Below are positions 1 to 5,393 of a stretch of 6,359 nucleotides of DNA, one piece after another (positions within the stretch are counted from its first letter, which is position 1; each line of letters opens with the position of its first letter). This DNA is from Candidatus Latescibacterota bacterium (lineage in GTDB: Bacteria; JAAXHH01; JABIQT01), in assembly GCA_018667995.1 (NCBI GenBank), contig JABIQT010001037.1, positions 1 to 6,359 of the forward strand. Reading direction: 5' to 3'. Under the pieces are notes generated by a model, which did no database searches, was not told the DNA's origin, and was given only the letters and a program-made list of their open reading frames with translations. Made by a program: the position numbers and the translations under genes.

Positions 1-215
1 CTTGGCTCGCACATACCGACGGACGCGCGCTTCCGCCCAAGGACGGTGATGTGTGGCGAATGGACTTCTCACGATTTAATCAGTACAAAGAAGCGCCGCC
101 TTCCAAAGATCCGGGCGGCTGGGCTTGGAGTCCGCATGGTGTATGGGACTCCCATGTTCCGGAACGATTTACCAAGGTTTCATTTTCAACCACCAACGTG
201 AACGAGATCGGATAG
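1..215 (+). CDS. CBM9-like carbohydrate-binding protein, C-terminal fragment
   Basis: The reading frame is open from base 3 and ends at the TAG at 213-215, giving the last 70 residues of a protein whose start lies left of the window. The visible part has the conserved end of the CBM9-like (carbohydrate-binding family 9-like) domain: VWRMDFSRF, then a tryptophan-rich WAWSPHGVWDSHVPERF block, then a closing beta-strand KVSFS. In this family the aromatic WxWSPxG and PERW/F segments form part of the beta-sandwich. Such domains bind plant or algal polysaccharide ends and occur alone or at the end of glycoside hydrolases and secreted proteins. Which of these applies cannot be seen, because any signal peptide or catalytic domain is outside the window. 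The call rests on motif recall, not an alignment. The gene is on the same strand as the downstream dioxygenase, 179 bases away. Confidence 0.72.
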   Translation, partial: WLAHTDGRALPPKDGDVWRMDFSRFNQYKEAPPSKDPGGWAWSPHGVWDSHVPERFTKVSFSTTNVNEIG

Positions 216-264
216 CTCCGTGGCGTTGAATCAATGCCGCTGCAAGCTCAGGTACGGTCGGGTC

Positions 265-270
265 TATAAT
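265..270 (+). promoter_or_regulatory. Possible -10 box (TATAAT) in the leader of the dioxygenase gene
   Basis: A perfect TATAAT lies 125 bases before the dioxygenase start. No TTGACA-like -35 hexamer sits 16-18 bases upstream (the bases there are GCAAGC), and the nearest TTGAAT (226-231) is too far away. If it were active, transcription would start near 277 and leave a leader of about 118 bases containing the hairpin at 330-344. The box overlaps the ATG of the micro-ORF at 269, so the two could not both work from this transcript. Confidence 0.3.
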
Positions 271-337
271 GAGTTTAATCGAAGAAGATATCAAAAGGTT
301 CTGGAGTGATTGTCAGCCTGTAGTAACACCGGATTGA
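269..337 (+). other. 22-codon micro-ORF resembling a PhyH-family N-terminus
   Basis: An ATG at 269 opens 22 codons ending at the TGA at 335-337. Its middle, EEDIKRFWSD, looks like the opening helix of phytanoyl-CoA dioxygenase-family proteins (pattern E-x-I-x-x-F-x-x-D-G), and it matches the start of the dioxygenase just downstream (SELHQFHRDG) in spacing and character. It could be the remnant of a decayed or duplicated dioxygenase gene, a leader peptide, or chance. No strong Shine-Dalgarno site precedes it (only GGTCGGG nearby), and the reading after the stop does not continue as PhyH in any frame I could follow. Its stop codon lies inside the hairpin at 330-344. Confidence 0.25.
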
Positions 338-344
338 GAATCCG
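330..344 (+). repeat. Perfect inverted repeat / hairpin in the dioxygenase leader
   Basis: CGGATT-GAG-AATCCG forms a six-base-pair stem with a three-base loop, 50 bases before the dioxygenase start. It is not followed by a run of T, so it does not look like an intrinsic terminator. It could be an operator half-site pair or a leader RNA structure. The function is unknown. Confidence 0.4.
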
Positions 345-394
345 TATAAATACATTCATTCGGTAAAAGGTAACCGCGCAGATCGAGGTAGAGG

Positions 395-1342
395 ATGTTT
401 TCAAAGTCGGAACTACATCAGTTTCATAGAGACGGGATTATCGTGGCGCGGGGACTGATTCGTGGGCCAGAGCTCGATGCGCTGCGTGCCGCAGCAGACC
501 GGGTGATGGCAGATGGCATCGAGAGCCAGGACCCAGGTCAACACCAATACCGAGAGAACGACGACGGCTCCATGACCTACCACCGTAGCGAGTGGATGTG
601 GGGGCGTGATCCGATCTTCAAGGCTGTGACCGTCAACCCCGAACTGCTTACACGTTACGGACAGCTGCTCGGCCATACCTTTATGCCCATTATGGATTCT
701 TTTGTGTGTAAGATACCGGGCGGTGATGTACCCGTGCCCTGGCATCAAGATCCTCCCTATGGCGAAGTCGAACGGGTTGAAACACATCCGATTCCGAATA
801 TTGATGCAGATATATATCTGGACCATTCTACGGTCGAAAATGGATGCCTATGGGTTATCCCCGGCCATCATCTTGTGGGTCACGCGGAAATCGACAAATT
901 CTCAGAGCAAGAGCTGTTTGAGCAACACGGCGCGGTACCCATCGAGATGGCGCCCGGGGATGTCAGTTTTCATTGTCTGTCGGCGCCGCATGGTTCGATC
1001 GGCAATCGTACGAGCACACCGAGACGGACTTTCTACGTGCACTATTCCAATGAAGAGGTCATCGACCAGTGCTATCGCCATCTGTCGTATATTCAGGCTC
1101 GTGAAGATGCTATCGGATTCTTTGACGACCGGGCGCACAGCGCGGTCCATGATATGCTGGAAACGCGGGAGGCAATGGGATACGCCGGCATCGAGGACAG
1201 CGAAGTCCGATTCACGGATGACGGATTCGAGTACAGCGGCGATGTAGGCACCCCGCGTCGACACTGGGGCACGTTGATCGCGCAGATGTCAGCCGATGAG
1301 ATCGAGAACAAGAAAAAGTTGACGTATACCTCCGATGACTGA
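395..1342 (+). CDS. Phytanoyl-CoA dioxygenase (PhyH) family Fe(II)/2-oxoglutarate oxygenase
   Basis: This 315-residue cytosolic protein belongs to the PhyH family, which hydroxylates small organic substrates using O2, Fe(II) and 2-oxoglutarate, releasing succinate and CO2. The double-stranded beta-helix core is visible. The metal-binding HxD is in WHQDP (His117, Asp119), the distal histidine is in APHGSIGNRT (His199), and Arg210/Arg211 sit 11-12 residues later, where the 2-oxoglutarate carboxylate is normally bound. The strand YLDHSTVENGCLWVIPGHH (about 141-159) is typical of the family. All expected catalytic residues are present, so the enzyme should be active. After the core there is a tail of roughly 95 residues, rich in Asp and Glu and ending KKKLTYTSDD; I do not recognise it as a domain. 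GAGGT at 385-389, five bases before the ATG, supports this start. The substrate cannot be assigned: the family includes enzymes for acyl-CoAs, ectoine and many secondary metabolites, and environmental genomes carry many uncharacterised paralogs. Confidence 0.93.
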   Translation: MFSKSELHQFHRDGIIVARGLIRGPELDALRAAADRVMADGIESQDPGQHQYRENDDGSMTYHRSEWMWGRDPIFKAVTVNPELLTRYGQLLGHTFMPIMDSFVCKIPGGDVPVPWHQDPPYGEVERVETHPIPNIDADIYLDHSTVENGCLWVIPGHHLVGHAEIDKFSEQELFEQHGAVPIEMAPGDVSFHCLSAPHGSIGNRTSTPRRTFYVHYSNEEVIDQCYRHLSYIQAREDAIGFFDDRAHSAVHDMLETREAMGYAGIEDSEVRFTDDGFEYSGDVGTPRRHWGTLIAQMSADEIENKKKLTYTSDD

Positions 1343-1427
1343 TCGGCCTGCGTAGGATCGCAAAGCTTAGCAGGTCACTCAGTCCTAATTGAAGAGACTT
1401 CGCCTTCATGTTCGATGACGGTTCGTA

Positions 1428-1469
1428 AGCCCCCAGCGCACAATATGTCGGATTGCGAGCTGTGGGGCT
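1428..1469 (+). terminator. Possible intrinsic terminator after the dioxygenase gene
   Basis: AGCCCCCAGC (1428-1437) pairs with GCTGTGGGGCT (1459-1469) to give a ten-base-pair GC-rich stem with one bulged T and a 21-base loop. A T-rich stretch (TGTTGTTTTCT, 1474-1484) begins about five bases after the stem. The long loop and delayed T-tract make it a weak terminator candidate. It sits between the dioxygenase and the next gene, where the end of a transcription unit is plausible. Confidence 0.3.
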
Positions 1470-1547
1470 CCTCCTGTTGTTTTCTATTGCTTGGATCTGA
1501 ACTGGATGTCGGTATGGCCGCAACGAGTTACTTTCCGGAATACGTCG

Positions 1548-2165
1548 ATGCCGAACGATGACACCTATTCAATTCCTGCCGCAACACATCGCGTAGAGCA
1601 GGAGATTAAACGCAGCCGCTTTATCGCGACATTAGGTCGGGCAGATGGCGCGGAAGAGGCGGTATCCTTTATTGCCGGGATACGCGCCGAGTTCCCCGAC
1701 GCCGGACATCACTGCTGGGCTTATATGGCTGGCCCGCCGGGTAATACCCTTGCGGTAGGCATGAGTGATGACGGCGAACCGCACGGTACCGCCGGCAGGC
1801 CCATGCTCAGTGTCCTTCAGCAGAATTCTATCGGGGAGATTGTGGCGGTAGTAACCAGATATTGGGGTGGCACCAAGCTGGGGGCCGGTGGACTGGTGAG
1901 GGCATACTCAGGATCGGTTGGCCTGGCTCTGGCGCATCTGCCAGTAATGGATCGCATTACGCGGATACCCGTGCGGATCCAGTTGGCATATCACCTTGAG
2001 AATCCTGTTCGACATTTGCTCGGGGAACTATCCCTGGATGTCGGGACCGTTGAATACCGAGACCTTGTGATGATACAATTGAGTGTACCAACCGGGCAGA
2101 TGGATACACTTGCAGAGCGCATACAGGAAGTCACGGCCGGAGCCGTTAATCTGGAGCAAGTTTGA
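1548..2165 (+). CDS. yigZ: YigZ/IMPACT (UPF0029) family protein
   Basis: The 205-residue product matches bacterial YigZ in length and architecture. An N-terminal IMPACT/UPF0029 domain (about 10-125) carries EIKRSRFIATL, HHCWAYMAG, SDDGEPHGTAGRPML and the signature GEIVAVVTRYWGGTKLGAGGL. A DUF1949-type ferredoxin-like domain follows (about 138-200). The eukaryotic relative IMPACT regulates the kinase GCN2; the bacterial role is poorly defined and a nucleic-acid or translation-related function has been suggested. The ATG at 1548 is chosen because it puts the SIPAA segment at the same distance from the N-terminus as in E. coli YigZ. In-frame ATG 1506 and TTG 1491 would add residues that do not look like the family. 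The Shine-Dalgarno site is weak (GGAA near 1537). The stop codon lies next to the following transporter gene, so the two are probably cotranscribed. Confidence 0.9.
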   Translation: MPNDDTYSIPAATHRVEQEIKRSRFIATLGRADGAEEAVSFIAGIRAEFPDAGHHCWAYMAGPPGNTLAVGMSDDGEPHGTAGRPMLSVLQQNSIGEIVAVVTRYWGGTKLGAGGLVRAYSGSVGLALAHLPVMDRITRIPVRIQLAYHLENPVRHLLGELSLDVGTVEYRDLVMIQLSVPTGQMDTLAERIQEVTAGAVNLEQV

Positions 2166-2182
2166 AGGGACGGGCACGACCT

Positions 2183-3682
2183 ATGGCAGTGACCAAAGCA
2201 CATATCCAGTGGATTGGACTGATAGCCGGGCCCGTTCTGGCCGTGATCGTCTACATGGCCTTGCCGGACTCTTACGCAGGTGCCGATGGTGCACACATGC
2301 CGTTTACACAGGCAGGCCACATCACAGCCGCTCTGGCACTATGGATTGCCATCTGGTGGATGACCGAAGCCATTTCGATCTATGCTACGGCTCTATTGCC
2401 TCTCGCCGTACTTCCAACGTCAGGAGCCATGCCCATTCGGCAGGCTGCCGCACCCTATGCCAATGAGCTCATCTATCTATTTATGGGTGGCTTTATGCTG
2501 GCGCTGGCCATGCAGCGATGGGGACTGCACCGGAGATTCGCCCTGACGGTACTGCACTATGTGGGATCCCGACCAGATCGACTGATTGGTGGTTTTATGG
2601 TTGTTACGGCCATCCTGAGCATGTGGGTTTCAAACACCGCCACTACCATCATGATGCTGCCGATCGCTTTGAGCGTTATAGAGCTGGCCAAGCGATCAGA
2701 TGGGGACCTATCCGCCGAGGACAACAACTTTACGCCCTGTCTACTCCTGGCAATCGCCTATTCGGCGTCTATAGGAGGCATAGGCACCCTGATTGGTACG
2801 CCTCCTAATCTCTTTCTGGCCTCGTATATAAAGGATAATCTAAACCAGGAGATCAGTTTCGTACGTTGGATGGGTGTGGGCATACCATTGGTGGTGGTTT
2901 TCTTGCCACTGGTCTGGTTGATCATGACGCGGAAGATCTTTCCCGTTCGGAGAACCCATCTGGAAGGCGACCGTGTTACCAAGACTCAGGCCGGACACGA
3001 TCTTGGGCCCATGTCACGGGGTGAATGGTCGATTCTGGCGGTTTTTCTTGTGACTGTATTCGCGTGGATATTTCGTCCACTTCTTTCCAGCGCCGAAATC
3101 TTTGGTGCAAAGCCTCTGGGTGGACTGACCGACCCGGGTATCGCGATTCTGGCAGCCCTTGCCCTGTTTGTGGTGCCCGTGGAGGTGAAAAAGCGCGTGT
3201 TCATTATCGATTGGGACACGGCCAAGAAACTGCCGTGGGAAGTGCTCGTGCTCTTCGGCGGAGGGCTCAGTCTCGCGGCCGCCATTCGGATCAATGGCGT
3301 GGGTGAGTTTCTGGGAAACCAGGTGGGTTCGCTGGCTGGTATACCGGATATCTTCTTTGTGGTCATTGTCATCGCCATGCTGATCTACCTGACAGAACTT
3401 ACCAGCAATACCGCTACCACGGCAACACTCATACCCATCCTGGCAAGCCTGGCGCCGGGGCTCGGATTCCATCCATATATGCTCATCGTCCCGGCGGCTA
3501 TTGCAGCCAGTTGTGCCTTCATGTTGCCAGTGGCTACGCCGCCCAATGCCATTGTGTTCGGATCGGGACAAGTCACCATGCAACAGATGATACATGCCGG
3601 ATTGTGGTTAAACATCATCGGAATCGTCATCATTACTCTGGTGGCTTACACCGTTATGATCTCGGTATTAGGCATACAGTAG
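2183..3682 (+). CDS. SLC13/DASS family divalent anion:Na+ symporter
   Basis: This is a 499-residue inner-membrane protein with about 11 hydrophobic segments, of the divalent anion:Na+ symporter (SLC13, CitT/INDY-like) family, which imports dicarboxylates, citrate or sulfate with sodium. Both inverted repeats keep the SNT and TPPN motifs that build the sodium and substrate sites: SNTATT at about 150 and GTPPN at about 205 in the first half, then TSNTATTATLIPIL at about 407 and ATPPNAI at about 451 in the second. The family's TEAI-P-I-P-ATALLP segment reads TEAISIYATALLP, so the usual prolines are replaced. Substrate preference cannot be read from this. Two starts are possible. ATG 2183 has GAAGGGA 12 bases upstream. 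TTG 2162 overlaps the yigZ stop and has GGAG five bases upstream, adding seven residues. The stop is TAG at 3680-3682. Confidence 0.92.
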   Translation: MAVTKAHIQWIGLIAGPVLAVIVYMALPDSYAGADGAHMPFTQAGHITAALALWIAIWWMTEAISIYATALLPLAVLPTSGAMPIRQAAAPYANELIYLFMGGFMLALAMQRWGLHRRFALTVLHYVGSRPDRLIGGFMVVTAILSMWVSNTATTIMMLPIALSVIELAKRSDGDLSAEDNNFTPCLLLAIAYSASIGGIGTLIGTPPNLFLASYIKDNLNQEISFVRWMGVGIPLVVVFLPLVWLIMTRKIFPVRRTHLEGDRVTKTQAGHDLGPMSRGEWSILAVFLVTVFAWIFRPLLSSAEIFGAKPLGGLTDPGIAILAALALFVVPVEVKKRVFIIDWDTAKKLPWEVLVLFGGGLSLAAAIRINGVGEFLGNQVGSLAGIPDIFFVVIVIAMLIYLTELTSNTATTATLIPILASLAPGLGFHPYMLIVPAAIAASCAFMLPVATPPNAIVFGSGQVTMQQMIHAGLWLNIIGIVIITLVAYTVMISVLGIQ

Positions 3683-4020
3683 ATCCTCGACCTTTAATAC
3701 ACCTCTGGTCTCCTCACTAAATCCGCTTCGCCCGTGCGTACTGCAACGGTGTAGTGCGACCTCCCCCATCCGTCTGGTCTCCGCTGAATGTTCACTGTTT
3801 TTCAAAACTATGTTTTCCAGGACCCGGAGCGAGGCACTCCGTCCCGTCTCGCTGTGCATAAACGGCCTTCGAACGGACGCGGCGTAACGACCGGGCATCA
3901 CCCGCTGGCAGATACATCTCCAACCTGCGCTATGACTTCACCGGACGGTAGTACGGAGATCCATCTCCACTTTCTTAGTCGAAAAGAGGCGAGGAATCTC
4001 GTACGGAATAATGTGGGTTC
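3683..4020. other. Convergent intergenic region with no convincing gene
   Basis: These 338 bases separate the ends of the transporter gene (+) and the oxidoreductase gene (-). The open frames that cross it, on both strands, have unrecognisable products, and the longest run into the flanking genes. No tRNA or rRNA pattern was seen. Visible elements are the ten-base direct repeat TCTGGTCTCC at 3704-3713 and 3773-3782, a hairpin of six to eight pairs (AGCGAG 3828-3833 with CTCGCT 3848-3853, extendable by one C-G and one G-U pair), and a tight hairpin at 3955-3968. It could be 3' untranslated sequence of both genes, or contain a gene decayed beyond recognition. Confidence 0.5.
3955..3968 (+). repeat. 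Tight inverted repeat, possible weak terminator
   Basis: GGAGATCCATCTCC is a near-perfect palindrome that folds as five pairs around a TCCA loop, followed by ACTTTCTTAG, which is only mildly T-rich. It lies in the convergent gap and could help end the transporter transcript, but it is 270 bases after that gene and the stem is short. Confidence 0.2.
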
Positions 4021-5187
4021 TCAATCAGGATATCCCGCTACCTCACAGACCCGGTGTGTCTCAGCCGCTTCTCTTGCCCAGAGACACGTCAGCGCACTCT
4101 CTATACCTGCCTCGATGGGGGTTCGGGATGGCTTGCCATCGCGCATGGCCATAACGAAGTCGAAGCTTAACTCCCGGTCTCCGCCGAAGTGGGGCATCGA
4201 CCCGGTAAAGTCTATGGTCTCAGTCACTGGAGATCTGTGACTGTGTACTTTAATCTGGTTGAGGTACCAATCAAACTCGATGGTCCCCTTATAGCCGTAT
4301 AACCGTGCTCCACGGCGTCCTGCATTATGTCTTGCGAAGAAGTTCTGGGTATAGCTGGCCTGAGCTCCATTTTCGTACTCGATCTGACAACTGCCCATGT
4401 CCTCCAGTTCAAGGCCCTCCGAGAACATACAGGCTCCGTTCCGCTGATCAAATGCCACCTCCGAGCCCTCGAACCCCTCACGATATCGTACGAGAGGGCT
4501 TTCGGTACAGGTCTCGTTCTCATCACAGGTCTCGCATCTCAGATTAAAAGGACGATCACCACCAAAGACGCGCAGGGCCTTCATGGCACTGATCCGACGC
4601 GGCGTCTGATCCATCAGATAATTCATGTAGTCTATGTCATGCGTCGCCTTCTGCAGGAAGAGTCCACCGGACTGGTCATAATTGCGAAACCAGGCCTGAT
4701 AATAAACATGCCCGTATGGGACATCATTGACAGCCACTATTTGCTCGACGGTTCCTATCTGGCCCGAATCAACGATCTCTTTGACTTTCTGGAGCACCGG
4801 GCTGAGGCGCAATGGAAACGAGACGACGACAGGTGCCTTCACGTCTTTGAAAGCACGCTTTAGCCGCCGTACCTGGTCGAAGGAAATGGCGACTGGTTTC
4901 TCCAGGAATAGGGGCAGTTCTCTGGGTGCCACTTTGCACGCCATCTCTGCGTGCATGAAGCATCGGGTACCCACCATGACACCGTCCAACTGATCGGGGT
5001 GGGACAGGAGTTCGTCTGCTGATTCGTAGAACGTCGTTTCTGATAACGTATCGTCTCCGGCTGACCGAATCTCGTCGGACCGTGGATCGGCTATTGCCGC
5101 TATGCGACAAGGTATATTGAACGCGTTGAGTCTCTGCGCCATATGGGAAATGCGCCGGCCGTATCCAATGATTCCTAAATTCAACAT
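4021..5187 (-). CDS. Gfo/Idh/MocA family oxidoreductase
   Basis: This 388-residue protein has the two-domain layout of the family, whose members oxidise or reduce sugars, inositols and related compounds with NAD(P). The N-terminal Rossmann fold opens with GIIGYG (residues 5-10), and the EKP motif holding the conserved lysine is at 96-98. The C-terminal alpha/beta domain has GGLFLQKATHDID (174-186). There His183 is kept, but the Asp usual four residues before it is Gln179 and a Lys follows, a pattern I recall in some subfamilies. Cys218, Cys221 and Cys227 (CETCDENETC) form a CxxCx5C cluster also known in relatives, possibly a metal site. The start at 5187 is preferred: GAGG at 5194-5197 lies six bases upstream, and the fold begins at once. 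ATG at 5199 is an alternative; an in-frame start at 5295 is excluded because it lies upstream of the predicted transcription start. The substrate is unknown. Confidence 0.93.
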   Translation of the reverse strand: MLNLGIIGYGRRISHMAQRLNAFNIPCRIAAIADPRSDEIRSAGDDTLSETTFYESADELLSHPDQLDGVMVGTRCFMHAEMACKVAPRELPLFLEKPVAISFDQVRRLKRAFKDVKAPVVVSFPLRLSPVLQKVKEIVDSGQIGTVEQIVAVNDVPYGHVYYQAWFRNYDQSGGLFLQKATHDIDYMNYLMDQTPRRISAMKALRVFGGDRPFNLRCETCDENETCTESPLVRYREGFEGSEVAFDQRNGACMFSEGLELEDMGSCQIEYENGAQASYTQNFFARHNAGRRGARLYGYKGTIEFDWYLNQIKVHSHRSPVTETIDFTGSMPHFGGDRELSFDFVMAMRDGKPSRTPIEAGIESALTCLWAREAAETHRVCEVAGYPD

Positions 5188-5193
5188 CTGTTG

Positions 5194-5197
5194 CCTC
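5194..5197 (-). promoter_or_regulatory. Ribosome binding site deciding the oxidoreductase start
   Basis: On the minus strand GAGG precedes the ATG at 5187 by six bases (GAGGCAACAGATG). The competing ATG at 5199 overlaps this element and has only pyrimidine-rich sequence upstream, so initiation at 5187 is favoured. Confidence 0.6.
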
Positions 5198-5282
5198 ATG
5201 GTGAAACGATGTGGGAGTGAGATGGCGTGATAATGTGGCTGCTCAATATCGTAACGCGGGGAATAGCACTGTTCTGCGTGGT

Positions 5283-5311
5283 AGTATAGTCGCAATGAGC
5301 GTGGGCCTCAA
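5283..5311 (-). promoter_or_regulatory. Sigma-70-type promoter of the oxidoreductase gene
   Basis: Read on the minus strand, TTGAGG (5311-5306) and TATACT (5288-5283) are separated by exactly 17 bases. They match the -35 consensus at four of six positions and the -10 at five of six. Transcription would start near 5276, giving a leader of about 90 bases before the ATG at 5187. Confidence 0.6.
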
Positions 5312-5318
5312 TAGTTTC

Positions 5319-5326
5319 CGATATCG
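5319..5326. promoter_or_regulatory. Palindrome between divergent promoters, operator candidate
   Basis: CGATATCG is a perfect eight-base palindrome lying between the two outward-facing -35 boxes (5306-5311 and 5339-5344). A protein bound here could affect both promoters. Part of it (ATATCGT) recurs at 5246-5252 in the oxidoreductase leader. Eight-base palindromes also arise by chance. Confidence 0.25.
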
Positions 5327-5338
5327 TCGTCGCTTGGG

Positions 5339-5367
5339 TTGCACTTGTATGGTGCTGGCTTTATATT
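5339..5367 (+). promoter_or_regulatory. Sigma-70-type promoter of the sigma-54 activator gene
   Basis: TTGCAC (5339-5344) and TATATT (5362-5367) are separated by 17 bases. The -10 matches five of six consensus positions; the -35 keeps the key TTG but only three of six overall. The predicted start near 5374 leaves a leader of about 20 bases containing the ribosome binding site, which fits translation from 5394. Confidence 0.5.
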
Positions 5368-5381
5368 CACCGGCATCACAA

Positions 5382-5388
5382 AGAGGGG
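5382..5388 (+). promoter_or_regulatory. Ribosome binding site deciding the regulator start
   Basis: AGAGGGG lies five bases before the ATG at 5394. Earlier in-frame ATGs at 5295 and 5349 lack such a site and lie upstream of the predicted transcription start, so they are disfavoured. Confidence 0.65.
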
Positions 5389-5393
5389 CTCCG

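Noticed and set aside
1390-1408. Small hairpin TGAAG...CTTCA after the dioxygenase
   Set aside because: It has only five pairs with a nine-base loop and no T-tract; the hairpin at 1428-1469 is a better candidate.
1212-1523. 103-codon minus-strand open frame spanning the gap before yigZ
   Set aside because: It overlaps the end of the dioxygenase gene, lacks a ribosome binding site and has a low-complexity, Arg/Ser-rich product typical of chance frames.
2333-2352. Sigma-54-like site CTGGCACTATGGATTGCC
   Set aside because: The GG and GC elements are one base too far apart for a -24/-12 promoter, and it lies inside the transporter coding sequence. I found no properly spaced sigma-54 site in any intergenic part of the window.
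3014-3595. 193-codon open frame on the minus strand
   Set aside because: It is antisense to the transporter; its composition is the mirror of membrane-segment codons and contains no domain motifs.
3668-3901. 77-codon open frame on the minus strand in the convergent gap
   Set aside because: It overlaps the transporter stop, has no recognisable motif and no convincing ribosome binding site.
3788-4240. Open frame of 150 codons on the plus strand starting in the convergent gap
   Set aside because: Half of it is antisense to the oxidoreductase 3' end, there is no Shine-Dalgarno site, and the product resembles no family I know.
4327-4863. Open frame of 178 codons on the plus strand
   Set aside because: It lies wholly opposite the oxidoreductase gene, which has clear family motifs; the product is not recognisable.
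5295-5393. 33-codon N-terminal extension of the sigma-54 activator from ATG 5295
   Set aside because: It would require transcription from upstream of the predicted promoter and overlaps the divergent promoter. The strong AGAGGGG site supports ATG 5394, and the extension has no GAF-like features.
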